From assembly GCA_958450365.1 (NCBI GenBank), contig CAUEEP010000728.1:1767001-1831000 (forward strand): a DNA stretch of 64,000 nucleotides, in the 5' to 3' direction. This document shows, one piece after another, positions 42,508-54,802 of this stretch. The stretch is from Mesorhabditis belari (taxonomy: Eukaryota > Nematoda > Chromadorea > Rhabditida > Rhabditidae). Numbering within the stretch: the stretch's first letter is position 1; every line of letters begins with the position of its first letter. Under the pieces are notes generated by a model. That model saw nothing but the letters and a program-made list of their open reading frames with translations, made no database searches and had not been told where the DNA came from. Position numbers and translations under genes: made by a program.

Positions 42508-42794
42508 TGAAAATGCGTGTCTAGGGGTTATTTTTGACGCTGATCACGAAACACATGTTTTTAGCCTAGGTTTCTGCACGGAAAACTAACGAAACGTGAA
42601 AACAGCCATTTTTTGGCTCTGCCACCCTTTACTAAAATAGCTGTAAAAACTTTTAGAAAAAGAGATATCTCAAAACGGTTTTTACCAATCGATCCGTCTT
42701 GAATTCAGCTTTAGGATGAGCTATAAAACGTCTAAATTCGACAAATTTAAGGTACTCTCCCAAAAAATCCGAAAGGACTTTTCCATCAACCCAA
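42508..42794. mobile_element. MITE, TTGGGTTGATGGAAAAGTC family (right-half copy)
   Basis: Matches the inverse of the left part and the right part of 33591-34136 (CATGTTTTTAGCCTAGGTTT; GAGATATCTCAAAACGGTTT) and ends CTTTTCCATCAACCCAA then TA. Its left end is truncated at AAAATGCGTGTCTAGGGGTT. Confidence 0.83.
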
Positions 42795-42989
42795 TAGAAT
42801 CGGTATATCTTCTAGCGCTTTCTTAAAACGTGACTATTTTTAAAAACTACCGTAATCTTGCTTTTAGTTTTATCTATCTTTTGGACAGATTCTGTTAGGA
42901 TTTATGAAAGGTGATAAGAAAAAATAAAGCAAAAAATTAGTTTAAACAGAGTTTTAGAAAAAGGTTTTGTCTTTAGGAAGGCGTTGCTT

Positions 42990-43078
42990 GAAAGCTACCT
43001 ACGCTACAATACGAAGCTACAATACGAAGCTACAATACAAAGCTACAATACGAAGCTACCTACGCTACAATACGAAAA
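42990..43078. repeat. 13-bp short tandem repeat
   Basis: GAAGCTACAATAC units, some with ACGCTACAATACG. Confidence 0.8.
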
Positions 43079-43867
43079 TTTCTTTGTACAAATCAAGTGT
43101 AAAGTGGCTTACTTTTTTTTCTGAAGATTACAACAGTTACAGGCTCTTTTGTGTGTTTTGCAAATTTAGACTAAACTGTGGATAAGATACCGTAGTCCGG
43201 CCTGGTTTTTTCGGCAAGATAAACCGCTTTTTTTATGTACTTTTTTATTGTTCCTTTTTCTTCTCTAGATTTTATTTATAAATTTGTTTGTTTTGCCAGT
43301 ATCATAGATTGTATTCTGCCAGAAGCTTGGCTTGACTTGCTTGACAGCTTGACTTGTCTGACTGACTGACTGAAAGCTAGACAAATAGTTCAAATTCACA
43401 TTTTAAACTTTGGTCTCTAAACGAAATTCATTGTTTTCTAGTAAAAATGAGCTAGATTTTGAAAATCATAAGTAGAAAGGAGTAAATGAAGCTGGTTTTC
43501 TTTGATTTTCAGGCGTTGAAACTAGTTACAAAAACCAGAAAATCGCGATTCCGCCGCAGGAAACGTGTGTCGTAACTTTGCAGCGCTCTAGCAAAAGCTT
43601 CGAAACTTTTCTGATCAAATCCAGAAAACCCATTGCAAGGGAAATATTCAATTTGATAATAATAAGAGAATTAGGCCGATTGATTGACTCTTGGCAAAGC
43701 TGGAGAATGTGAACTGAGTGTGGGTAATTGTGCGCCACCCCGTAGATGCATACTCTAGAATGAGTCTAACGTAAGTGATGAAACACTCTCTATAAGTATC
43801 AATTTTCGGATAACAAACGGCTTTTAGTATACGACTAGATACGAAAGATGCTTTACGGCAGTTCACA

Positions 43868-43998
43868 GTTCAGCTTCTGAGCTCAGTTCAGCTTCTGAGC
43901 TCAGTTCAGCTTCTGTGCTCAGTTCAGCTTCTGTGCTCAGTTCAGCTTCTGTGCTCAGTTCAGGTTCACTCAGTTCAGGTTCACTCAGTTCAGATTCT
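43868..43998. repeat. 18-bp minisatellite
   Basis: AGTTCAGCTTCTGAGCTC in about five copies, then shorter CAGTTCAGGTTCACT units. No gene is seen across 43080-44780. Confidence 0.9.
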
Positions 43999-44782
43999 GT
44001 GCTCCATCCTGTACACTCGAGTCGCGACACGGTGTTAAAAGATTGAAAAAATATAGATAAACTTAATGAAACTAAAAATAAGTTTGAACACGTTATAGAA
44101 AAAGGTTTTGACTTTAGGAAGACGTTGCTTTAAAGGTAGTATTTAAAAGTTATGGTTAAGGCCGATTCCTCACTCAATTCTATAGTATTGCAAATCTCCA
44201 CCGCTAATCTTCAGTCGAAATTTGCAAAACACAAAAAAAGGGCCCGTAACTGTTGTACTCTTCAGAAAAGAAAAGTACGCCACTTAACATTGTACAAAAG
44301 AAATTTCGAGTGAATTCCTTCAAATCACCACACAAAAGTCGGCAATTTTCTCTAAAAGTCGGCAATTTTCTTTTTTTTTTTGCCTTTTTCTATTTTGAGG
44401 CTCTTTTTGTATGATGAAAGTTGGTAATTTTCTTGCTTTTAATCACAATTTTGTCGAATTGAAATTGTTGCTTTGTGGAGTCAAACTAACATTTCAAATT
44501 AACCATTTTAAAAAGCCTTGAGGGTTTTTTAGTGTTCTTTGCTAAATTCAGAGAAAATGTGGGGCATTTTCTAAAGTTTTTTTTTGTATAATTGGTGCGT
44601 CTATTTTTGAGAGTGCTAAGACTTTTCGTGAATTTTCGACGGTTTTATTGAACTTTTCTCCTGATGTGTAGAGTTTTTGGGGAATCTTTGGGAGTGTGCA
44701 TTTCATCTTTTATGCTATTAGCAGCCTCGGGAAATCTATTTAGCACGATAAAGAATGTTTTTGCAAAGAAAGCAAAAATGAT

Positions 44783-44854
44783 TAGCAGCGGATGGTTTCG
44801 ATCCATCGACCTCTGGGTTATGGGCCCAGCACGCTTCCACTGCGCCACGCTGCT
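44783..44854 (-). tRNA. tRNA-Met initiator (CAT), intact
   Basis: Third full 72-nt initiator gene with all stems intact, followed on the minus strand by TTTTT (ATCATTTTTGC). Its outer flanks differ from the other copies beyond about 40 bp, so it is the least recent member of the cluster or a separate insertion. Confidence 0.97.
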
Positions 44855-45551
44855 GATATTTCCTAGCCGATAAATTTGTGTTAAATATGTGATGCAATGG
44901 CATTAATGTCGTGAAACTTTTCGCGATTTGTTGAGAAAAATTAAGCCAAGAAAAGTATTAAGAAAGCGCTAGAAGATTCTAGTTGCACGTGGGTACGGTT
45001 ACAAAGGCAGAACGTGTGGTGTACCGCTTCTGGACTTGATTAGATCCAAGATACCGTGAATCCAAGCCCTTTGCCTTATTATGGTATCAAAATTAGCAGT
45101 GTGTCGAGTAAAGATCTTTAGCTTGGCAAGTTATTTTTAATATATTTTTTATACTTTAGCTACCGTAACCCTGTCTTTATTTTATCAAATTTCTTTATTC
45201 AAAACGAGAAAAGTAGAAAGAAACATTTAAAACGACAAAAAAAACGTTGAGGAGAGATACATTCGCAAAAAAAAATGGAGGGACAAAAAAAAAAGAGGGA
45301 AATCTCTGAAAACTTTGAAATTTGTGTGACAAAAGGAATTTTTTTGTTGAATTTTTGAAAAAAAAATAGTATTCGATTAACTGGTTACTGTATCTAATAT
45401 ATCTTTTCTTTCGCTTTTCTCTTTTTAATATAAAAAAAACACCCGATTACTCGTTTTATAATGGATAAAAAGTATTCGATAAAGGGGGAAAAGTGTAAAA
45501 TTTTATAAGCTATTCGCGATTGAGCATTAAGAAGGGTTTTAGATTCGTTCG

Positions 45552-45620
45552 AGCAAGCTGGCCTTTTGGACAACTGGTAGTGCTGTTGCCCACAGAACCC
45601 TGTTTCAAATCGCCTTGCTG
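45552..45620 (+). pseudogene. tRNA-like sequence
   Basis: AGCAAG at the start pairs with CTTGCT at the end; a CTGTTGCCCACAG anticodon-like arm and a degraded B box (TGTTTCAAATCG) sit between. The parts are in tRNA order but the stems are imperfect. No intact function is expected. Confidence 0.4.
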
Positions 45621-45838
45621 TCAGTGTCTGCTTTCCTTCTCAATATTCAACTTTCCCAACTACTAACTAAGACTATTAAATCCTTTGCAAAGACATAAAA
45701 AAGTGGAGAAATTTCCTGAAAAAAGTGATACTAATGAAGAAAAGGAAACTTGGTGCTCTTCGAGATCGAAGCACAAGACAAAAGATAAATCTGGGCTTAA
45801 AATAAAGACTAAAGATAAAAATGAAAATCCTAGAGTTT

Positions 45839-46916
45839 TCAATTGACATGAATCGGGCCGGAGGCAGCTGAAGAAGCTGTGGAGGAGCCGGTTGTAGTGG
45901 TTGAAGCGGGACTGTTCTGTTGGCCGGATGAGGAGGCTTGTGAGCCGGCTGAATGCGCTGATTGTGGTGGAGGCACCGAACCGGCGCCGAGGCCAGCAGC
46001 CTCACGGGTACGCTTGAACTCGTCGTACTCGTCGGCTGAAAAAAGGCTTAGATTACTAGAATCTTTTGGTAGATCTAGCACGAGGTAAGCTCACCTAAAA
46101 TCGTCGCAATCTCTCCTTGCATAAAAGTCCAGGGCATCGCGGAGCCGACCAAGGGGCACTTCTCACCGGAGGGACAGTAGAGATCCTAAAATTGGGTTTG
46201 AAAACAAAGTACTTGCAGATGACTTAACTTCCTCTAGAGCAAGGGAGATCAAGTGTGTTTTGGTGTAATTGTGAGCACATTTGCTCGTTACGTGGAAGAT
46301 CTAGGGTTCGAGTCCCGGTAGTGCACAAGTTTTGACCTGCCCCAGTCCCAACTGATCATTGTTTTTGCTTTTACCTGTCCATGGGTCTGTTTCTTGATCG
46401 ATTCCTTGCTGCAAGGGAAGCAGAATTTGTGTGCGTTTACAGAAGGGCATTGAACAAAGTGAGTGTCTTCGAGTCGCTCCTGGCAAAGAGTGCAACGAAG
46501 AACCCGTTCCATACTGAAAATTCTGTTCTCATCTGATCGTTTTCTTGATATCTTGCGAGAATTTGTATTGTAAGCTAGAGATTTCTTCAATTCATTTCAA
46601 GATTTACCCCGTCGGTATGGCGTATTTTCTCCTATCAGTGCCCGGATGATCGGGCGAATGGGTTGATGTTGGGGATACTGAGGTCGTCTGGGCATCACCT
46701 GAACATTTTCAAATTTATTATTATAATCTATTTAGATAGTTTGAGATGTTTTGAATATCTCAAAAAAAAAGAGACAAATCCCTAAACTCTATTCAGAATC
46801 TCACAATAAGCCTCTTTTTCTCCTTACTTTCCTCACTTTTTTGAGGGCCACGACCCGTGTTAGGGTGAAGGGAAGGGATAGAAAGATAGATAGATAGAAA
46901 GAAAGAAAGAATGAAA

Positions 46917-46954
<38 letters not shown>

Positions 46955-49900
46955 AGGAAAGAAAGAAAGAAAGGAAGGAAGAAAGAAAGAATGAAACGAC
47001 ACTGAAATCTCTTCTTTTCTCTATTTACTAGTCTCAAACACCAAGAAAAGAAAAGGCTAGGTTGAGATGGGAAAAACTTTTTTTTTCCTTTTTTTCTTTA
47101 AAAGAGCCACCAGATGATCATCGCAAGGTGGCCGAGGAGAAAAATTGAGAGAAATTTTTTTTGAGAACTGGTTTTAGCGGAGAGATTTTTTTCGCAAATT
47201 TTTTCTCCAAATTGACCTCTTGCGATGGGGAAATCGATGACTTTGAATTGGGGAAAAGTTCTCAAAAATGTTATAGTCTAATGTAGAATCTCAAAAATGT
47301 TATAGTCCCCGCTACAACTCTGAGCAAAAGGATGCTGGTGCTCCTACTTCGCCTCAACCGGTCAACAAGCACCAACAGGTAAACGTTCATTTAGTTTGAA
47401 AGGTGGAATATCAATCGATTCTCAAGACATTCAGCTTTCCAGTTGACTAATCTAGTATTAAACTTTTCGTAGTGCTGTTGTACTCAACAATCCTAGTTCG
47501 AGGATTGTTGTGTTGTGCTGTTCTGAACCTTGTACCTAAACTTGTAGCATACTGTAGCATCTTGTAGCACTTTCTGTGATTCTTTTTTCGTACTGTAGCC
47601 TAGCTCTACAAATGGATTGCTATTGTTTTCCTGGAAATCTTCAAATTCGAAAACTTTATCTGGTTTTTGAATCGTATCGAATCGATCCAATTCGATTCGA
47701 AATTTTCATTTTCACTCCGAACCGATTCAATTAAAAGTTTTCACATTTTCGGATTGTTGATTGTTGAGTACAACAGTACTACGAAAAGTTTAATACTAGA
47801 TTAGTCAACTGGAAAGTTGAATATCTTGAACATCGATTGATTTGATTCGAGAAAAAAGTCACACGGAAAACCAGTGCCTACTGCAGTGCACAAAGTCATC
47901 AGAACAATGTTTCACTGAAACAGAACAATGTTTCACTAAAACACAACAATGTTTCACTTTCAGACCCCCAAGAATCGAAATACTCAAAACCATTCCTTCA
48001 ACCTTTCCCAAGCCCAGCCACTATAAAACTCAGAAATCCATCTTTTTCTTTCACATGTCCTTGAGTGGTAGCTAGAACTTTTTTCAGAACTAGGGGTGGA
48101 GATAGAAAATGGAAAAAGAGATTGTCGCTTGCAATGACCGCTGTTTTTTGCCCGATACAAGAAAACTCGTTAGCCATTGAGAAAAAAAGTGACCTTGGTA
48201 AAGGGGAAAAAATGAGAAAAACTTCAATGGGTGGTTCTCGTCGAAAAAAGTGGCGATGAGAGGTCATTCGTGAAGATCTTCAAAAGATGAGATTCTGGAT
48301 TTTAGATCGTTTTTTGAGTCAAGAAAAGAGGAGTGGAACGTCGACCATGACCTCTATCTCTTTTTTTTTAGTTTTTAAGGGTATGCCTTAAACCAAAATG
48401 CCTTGGGTGTTCTGCACGATTGCCTCTATCACCTGATTGGGAAGGCGGGAAAGATCCAGGAAATTTATAAGTGTGATAAGTGAAAAGAATCGATGTAAAC
48501 GATTTTAAATCTACTGTACTAACTGGTGGTCATCATAGTTTTCTTTTTGTTACTAAATATCAGGTCTACGGTGGTAAACTCTACTGGTTGAAGTACTCAA
48601 TTCAAGCGTATCTTTGCATATCCTTTAAATTGCTAAACAAGAGATTCAGTTTACTTACTTATCTTATTACTTATCTTGCTAATTGGTAAGCCACTCCGGT
48701 GATCAAGAATAAATCAAAGATATTCAGTGAAAGGTGTAGCGCTCTGGAATGAGTCAAAGGGTGTACTGTAGGCTGAGTAAAGCCTTTACTTATCAAGACT
48801 TTAGTTCTTGTAAGTAGTTGTTGAAAAGCAGCTTGAAGAGTTTGAAGAGTTTCTTACTGAAAACCAAGTTTGCGTCGAGATTCCCCTTAGAAACTAAGCT
48901 CTTATTCTAACATTTTCCCATAACTTTCCTCAAGTCCCTGACCAGGTAGAGAACAAAAAAAAACTCCTCTCGAGAGCATTGAAAGAAACGAGAGAAAGAG
49001 ACGGTTGACCATGAACAGAAAAAATGTAAAAAAAAAGGTAAAGGGATAGGTGGCACGGAGGTCATTTCCCCTATACACGAAAAAAAACCGGTTCATTTGT
49101 GTCCTCTCAAAAATGGTGAAAATTCTCCCTATGAAAAGGGGGAGATGAGCCGGCTGAAATGGCCATGACGGGGTCAAGTTGAACGGGGGGAAAGAAAGGG
49201 ATTTCAGCTTTGATTTCCCTTAAACAAACCTCTTTGTACTTTTCCGTAGATTTCTGTTTTATCATCATCGTGATCCCGTTTTCGTTGAAGGGGAAGGCCA
49301 CCAGGGATGCAGCCTGAAACTTCGAAGCTCATAAAAAGCCATTGCAAATTTGACTAGACTTTGATTAGACTAGTAAAGCACTTGAGAATTCTATGAATCT
49401 GGATAAAGTACTAACTTAAAAACTCACCGAAACCGGGTAAACCCATAGCAGGATGAAGGAGTTGATTGGGGAGTGGACGGAGTTGTTGCAACAGCGCTAA
49501 ATCCTCCATCGAGAAGGTGCCGGGTCGATTGCCGAGTGTGGACGCTAGCTGGAGGAGACGCTGTTGTTGAGCAAATGCCTAAAAAGTATCAAGAATCTAA
49601 TACTGTATTAATCACTTTTCCAACCTCACTGAATGATGATAGGGGATTCAAAGCGCTTAACGGATTTGTTGATGCGGTCACCGGTGGTGGAGCGACTCGC
49701 GGAGGGGAGACTCGGCCTGGGCCAGCTGAGGTCGATGCAGCTTCTTTCTAGAAGAGTAAGAAAAGTTATATAAAGCACTTCTCCTCAAGTACCAATTGGC
49801 AAGATAAGTATATAGTACTCTTGCATAGTACTCTTCCTATATAGTACTCTTGCTATTGCTATGCTAGGTCGATGCAACTTCTTTCTAAGAAAAGTACTTA

Positions 49901-51611
49901 TATAAAGTGCTTCTCTTAGAAAGCCAATTGGTACTTCTCCTCAAGTACCAATTGGCTTACCAATTGGCAAAATAAGTCTATCATCTAGTACTCTTGTTAT
50001 TGCTACTCTTGCTATAGTGAAATTTCTCATCATCCACCTTCACTCGTCCATTCGTTTCGGGAACAGGAAACCCATGCATTCTCTTCATTTGTCTTGCTTG
50101 ATCAATCACACTTTCGATTCTGAAAACTCTCAGAATTATTTGAATCAGAATCTTTTCATATATTTCATATCTTTTGCTCATCAAAGCAAATGTTTTCCCC
50201 AAATTTCAGTGATGATTTGAGAACAATAAACAATGATTTGTTCATCTTATTCATGCTCTTTTTCTAATCAACAATAGGGTATTGAATGATTGAGAAAAAG
50301 GAAAAAGAAAAGAAAGAAGATGAGTATTTGAAAGCTTTTGATTTAGAAAAAAAAAATGAAAGAAATTAAAACTATCAAAACAAAAATTCACATTTCTATT
50401 CTTTTATTAGGAACAGGAAATCTTCTGTCTTAAAGATCTTCTATCTTAGAGATCTTCTGTCTTCGGTCTTAGAGTAATCGTATACTTACAGGTATACTTT
50501 ACAATACTACACTAAACGAAAAAGGACTTATTTTAACTGTCTTAGAGTAATCTTAGAGAGAGAATTTTGGATTTTCTTTTGGATTTTTCCACAAGTATTG
50601 GATTTTCTTTTTTCTATTTCATTCAAATTCTATCAATTTTCTTAATCATTTAGCTATACCGGATCTTTCTAAAGCATTCCACAATTCTTCAACAATAAAT
50701 ATTTGTTGAGTGTCATTCTGACACATTTTTCCCTTCAAAGAAATTTGTGATAACGATCTTAGAGGGGAATTTTTGAGAGAAAGAAATGAAATGAGATTTC
50801 ATTTTACCCAAAATATCGTTTTATCAGGCTTTAGCGAAGGGTTTAGAAGAAATTGTGAGGGTTAAAGAGCAAATTTTTGTTTTCTTTTTCGAGAAATCTC
50901 ACCCAAATCATCAAAGAATAGGGGAAAGCAAAGAAAATCGACAAAAATCGACAAAAAAATTTGGAATATAAATAGAATTTGAGTGAAATGCGGGTGCTTT
51001 TTCAGTACTTTTAAGGGTCAAAGAAGAAGCGGATTTGCACAGAAATAAAGAGTGCACTTTTAAAAATGAGATTTTTGACGACTTTACAGCTGTTCACATA
51101 GATTCTTTTTCAACTCACCGATCAGCTCCCTCAAAATTGACACATCCTCTGCAAACAGGCTCCCCGTAATCACTGCACATTGCCCATGGCCATCGTGGAA
51201 GATCGCAAAGGAAACAGTGTTGTCTGCCTGGAAAAAATAAATAGTTTTCAGGCTGTCAAATATTTCAGAGTTTCTATTAATTCAATTTGAACATTTTTTG
51301 TAGAATCTATGATGGACAAATCTTTTCAATGACTTTCTTGAGATGGCTTTCTTCATCTGAAGATAGAAGTCTTTCTCTCTTGTCTTTCTTTCCTTCTTTC
51401 TTTCTTTCTTTCTTTCTTTTCTTCTTTCTTTCTTTCTTGATATAAGTTTTCAAAAAGATTAACTAATTTACTAATATAAAGAGATAAAGGTTATACTCAG
51501 AATATATAAACCAGTGAAAAAGTGATAGCAATTCTGTTGAACCAAAAAAAAAGCTTTTCAAATCTTTTCAATGGCTTTCTTGAGATGGCTTTCTTGATCT
51601 GAAGATAGAAG

Positions 51612-51693
<82 letters not shown>

Positions 51694-51911
51694 TTTCTTT
51701 TTGAAGTACAGCTTTGAAAAGGTTTAAATGCATATAAAAAGTCTAGTATTTTTCTAATTAGCTTAAAATTAGAAGTTTATGATTTTTTTATAAACCTTAT
51801 GAATATTTTTTTGCTAATTTCTGATATTGTTAGATTAGTTTTGAGTTGACCTGCGAGCTTTGACGGTGCCGCCCCATTGGAGTGCGGTTGGGAGGACATT
51901 GGGCCGAGCAT
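45839..51911 (-). CDS. IRF2BP-like transcriptional coregulator (zinc finger + C-terminal RING)
   Basis: Ten exons (minus): 51911-51851, 51227-51119, 50119-50038, 49747-49625, 49578-49428, 49313-49230, 46698-46608, 46513-46375, 46185-46095, 46035-45839; in phase, 375 residues. Residues 21-65 form the N-terminal IRF-2BP zinc finger: [26 protein letters not shown], then [16 protein letters not shown]. The C-terminal RING is highly conserved: [56 protein letters not shown]. In animals this family acts in the nucleus as a corepressor/coactivator and possible E3 ligase. The middle is Q/P/S-rich; KRKRDHDDD could be an NLS-like stretch. The GTGAAG|GTGGAT donor of exon 3 is the weakest junction. A further in-phase 5' exon may exist at 54851-54803. 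Confidence 0.94.
46253..46326 (+). pseudogene. tRNA-like sequence in an IRF2BP-like gene intron
   Basis: GTGTGTT can pair with AGTGCAC (wobbles allowed) as an acceptor stem; TGGTGTAATTGTGAGCAC resembles a D-arm/A box and GGGTTCGAGTCCC is a perfect B box. The anticodon stem TTTGC/GTGGA uses several G-T pairs and position 33 is C, so it is probably a pseudogene. It lies antisense in the 189-bp intron 46186-46374. Confidence 0.5.
46889..46997. repeat. (GAAA)n microsatellite
   Basis: GAAAGAAAGAAAG with GAAG interruptions, in an intron of the IRF2BP-like gene. Minus-strand poly-Phe/Leu frames are artefacts. Confidence 0.93.
47414..47837. mobile_element. Inverted-repeat element in an IRF2BP-like intron
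   Basis: Arms of about 79 bp at 47414-47492 and 47759-47837 (TTCCAGTTGACTAATCTAGT; ACTTTTCGTAGT) are inverse copies. A further short hairpin CAACAATCC..GGATTGTTG sits at about 47486-47511. No clear TSD. Confidence 0.75.
47838..49229. other. Intronic stretch of the IRF2BP-like gene
   Basis: No exon or gene recognised on either strand. TGTAGGCTGAGTAAAGCCTT and the 60 bp after it (48768-48835) recur at 52670-52740, a dispersed repeat. Confidence 0.5.
51600..51703. repeat. (CTTT)n microsatellite
   Basis: Long CTTT array in the first intron of the IRF2BP-like gene; a shorter related array with the same preceding sequence (GAAGATAGAAGTCTTTCT) lies at about 51359-51437, so the neighbourhood is duplicated. 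Confidence 0.93.
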
Positions 51912-52367
51912 AGCCGGATCTGCAAAATTTTTGAAATGAAATGATGAATTGGAATCGAAAATTCAATTAAATAGAAATAGAATTTCGCTTGATTTTTGTA
52001 ATTTCAAAAACTTTAATTAAACATTATCGCAAAGCTACAGCAAAGATTTCCCATTAATGTCTAAATAACTCATCATCAGCAGCTCCGTCAAAGAAAATAA
52101 AAGAAAAAAACGAGAAGAATTATTCATTAGATCTTATTTAGTATTCACTATTGGTGGTAAAATTCTCCTTGTTTTTCCTTTTTTCGTGAGAAAGAGAGTG
52201 CATACAAAACAGTCATCATTTGGAGGGAAAAGATGAGAAAAGAATTGATATTCAATGGAGAGAAGGATTCGAATTTTCTTATTTTCTTATTTTCTTGGCA
52301 TTTATCCAAGGGATGTATTGTACGCAGAAAGTTTTACAGAAAAACAAAAAACAATGCTTTGAATAAT

Positions 52368-52443
52368 GGCTTGCGGGTTTGAACCCGCGAGGGTTTAGGC
52401 GAGGGTCGAGCTCGTTAGCCACTCGGCTATGAGGTAAACAAGC
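52368..52443 (-). repeat. tRNA-Ser-like repeat, copy A
   Basis: On the minus strand the order GCTTG...TAGCCGAGTGGCTAACGAG CTCGACC CTCGC...CGCGGGTTCAAACCCGC AAGC gives a type-II tRNA shape with a CGA anticodon and long variable region. It sits in a larger unit (52303-52530) that recurs at 52745-52968, so this is a tRNA-derived repeat (SINE-like). Confidence 0.65.
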
Positions 52444-52569
52444 CTCCGCGATCATAAAGTCGTTTTAACCCAATGCCGATAAATTTTCGCTCTCGGCTAT
52501 CCGCTACAATTTACAGTTGGATTCTGATTGACAGCCGAAAAAAAAAGTCAAAAGATGTACTGTAGGTTT

Positions 52570-52640
52570 AGGCGGTTTGAACCCTCGAGGGTTTCGGTGA
52601 GGGTCGAGCCCGCTAACCATTCGGTTATGAGCGCGTCTGT
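52570..52640 (-). repeat. tRNA-Ser-like repeat, copy B
   Basis: A more diverged copy: TAACCGAATGGTTAGCGGG CTCGACC CTCACC...CTCGAGGGTTCAAACC on the minus strand. Confidence 0.55.
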
Positions 52641-52797
52641 GATCATAAATTCATTCTTCGTCTCGTACTGTAGGCTGAGCAAAGCCTTTACTTATGAAGA
52701 CTTTAGTTCTTGTAAGTAGTTCAGTGAAAAGCAGCAAAGCCCTTATCCAAGGGATGTATTGTATGCAGAAAGTTTTGCAGAAAAACAAAAAAACAAT

Positions 52798-52873
52798 GGC
52801 TTGCGCGTTCGAACCCACGAGGGTTTAGGCGAGGGTCGAGCTCGCTAGCCACTCGACTATAAGGCAAACAAGG
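52798..52873 (-). repeat. tRNA-Ser-like repeat, copy C
   Basis: Here the anticodon stem GCGAG/CTCGC around CTCGACC is perfect, though the T-arm (GTGGGTTCGAACGCGC) has mismatches. The shared unit continues with AATGCCGATAAATTTTCGCT and TACAATTTACAGTTGGATTC, also seen after copy A. Confidence 0.65.
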
Positions 52874-52969
52874 CCCTGTGCTCATAAATTCCTTTTAACG
52901 CAATGCCGATAAATTTTCGCTCTCGGCTATCGGCTACAATTTACAGTTGGATTCAGATTGACAGCCGTA

Positions 52970-54219
52970 TGGGAAATTGGCTTAAAAAGCGAAAAAAACG
53001 AAAAAACCAATCGATTTCACTACAGTATTTCTTGAAGGAGAATTCTCTAAATAAACAGCTAGAAAATTGAAGAAAACTCGAAGAAAATTGGATCTACAAT
53101 TTCTTTGCTAGTTTTCTACAAAGGAACAGGAGGGAAGACTTACACACAAATTTTCGTAGTGCATTTTTTTTTTTTTTTTGAGGAAATTTGGAGTCGTGTT
53201 TTCGATTGGGGAAACAAATTTGCCAAGAAAACGGCAGTTTTTTCACAAATTTTGATAAAGAACATACCCATTTTCATCCGTTTTTTTTGATCTTCAAAAA
53301 GGAATCAAATATTCGAATTTTTTAAAGAAGGAAAAGAAAGAAGCTTTTTGAGGGAATGGGTTGAGTATTCTGAGAGTAAATATTGGCCGTTATCAGCTCG
53401 GAAAAATGGGGTGAAAGAGGGAAAAGAAGTAGAAGAAGAAGAAGAAGAAGAAGAAGAAGAAGAAAATGAAATGAAGAGAATTTTGAACTTTGAGAGAAAA
53501 GATTTAGAGAAATTGATAAAAAAGGGTGGGTGAGGTGATTGGGTGGAGTGGAGATGTTGCGTCTGGATGAAAGGAGACGCACTTTGGCTCTTTGGCTTGA
53601 TGAGAACGGGTAAAGGTATGAGTTGTAGGAAAATTGTAGGAAATTGTAGGAAATTCGATAGTTGAACAGGCTTTATGGCTTACAAGACAAGCTAGATCTG
53701 GATTGGCAATTCATGGTCAAGAAATGAGCAATATAGTAGCAAAAGGAGCTAGAAGAATGGTAAAGAAGTTCAATTTCGAGCCACTCAACTGATTCCTAAA
53801 GGATCTTTTCTAGATCTAAACAAAATCGATTTAAAAAAGAGAAAATCGGCAAGCTATTTGAAAAGACTCTATGACAAAACAGCAATAGGAGAAAAGGAAG
53901 AAGAGAGAGAGAAAAATACAATACGAAAAGAAGAGGAAAGAAGAGGTGATGTTTTGTGACCCAATTCCGATAGGGATCCGAGGATCGCAAGTGGATTGGG
54001 AAAGGTTGGCCTTGAACGGACGCCGACAACAGAGAAAAGACGCGCACTCATTCACATTGAATGCACTCTCTTTTCCTGTCTTTCATTCCCCAATCAACAT
54101 CATGTAGTACCAAATTGGAAAAGAGACAAAAATGGTGTTGAGTATTCAGTCGTTTTCAAGACCTTTAACTATTTTGAAGCTTGACAAGAAGAAAGAAAAT
54201 GATTGAACAATTCTGATTA
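52970..54219. other. Stretch without a recognised gene
   Basis: Low-complexity and AT-rich. A GAAGAAGAAGAA run at 53428-53465 gives a poly-Glu/poly-Leu artefact frame. No exon was supported. Confidence 0.4.
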
Positions 54220-54561
54220 GGGAATGTTGTTCACTTATCGTGGTGCTTTTGACTCGGGAAATAGCCTATCTAATGCAGTTTTTCACGCTGATTCCGAATC
54301 TGCAATTAGTTTTTGCCAAACGCTTCTCTATCGCGACGCGAGATATTTGGCGTATTTGAAAAATTCTAATTAGATTTATTTGCGTCGCCCTCATAAAGAG
54401 ATCCCAAAAACTTGTATGCCAAATATCTCGCGATAGAGAATCGTTTGGCAAAAACTAATTGCAGATTCGGAATCAGCGTGAAAAACTGCATCAGATAGGC
54501 TATTTAGATATCATCAGATAGGTTCCCGAGTCAAAAGCCACGATAAGTTAACAACATTCCC
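54220..54561. mobile_element. Palindromic MITE with TA target sites
   Basis: Ends GGGAATGTTGTTCACTTATC and its inverse (GATAAGTTAACAACATTCCC) with TA on both sides (54218-54219, 54562-54563). Arms of about 150 bp (GCAATTAGTTTTTGCCAAAC; GATATTTGGC) meet at a short spacer. One arm has an extra 20-bp partial repeat (GATATCATCAGATAG). Confidence 0.85.
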
Positions 54562-54802
54562 TAGTGAGTATCGCAAATCAATGACAAGCATAGATTAGGC
54601 TTCTTAGAATTCCGAGCTGAAGCTGCTCTTATCTAATCGTAGCCTGTAAAAGTGATCAAGCTTATAAATCTAATTCGAATTCTATTTAAACGTTAAACTA
54701 GATGCTTACTAGCTACTAGATAGCTTTCTGTTAACCAAAAATCTGTTTTGAAACTCGATTTCTTTTCATTTCCCAATCACTTCAATCACTTCAATCACTC
54801 AC

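Noticed and set aside
46793..47037. Poly-Phe/Leu frames
   Set aside because: Translate a GAAA microsatellite inside an intron.
53322..53582. Poly-Leu frame on the minus strand and poly-Glu on the plus strand
   Set aside because: Both come from a GAAGAA run.
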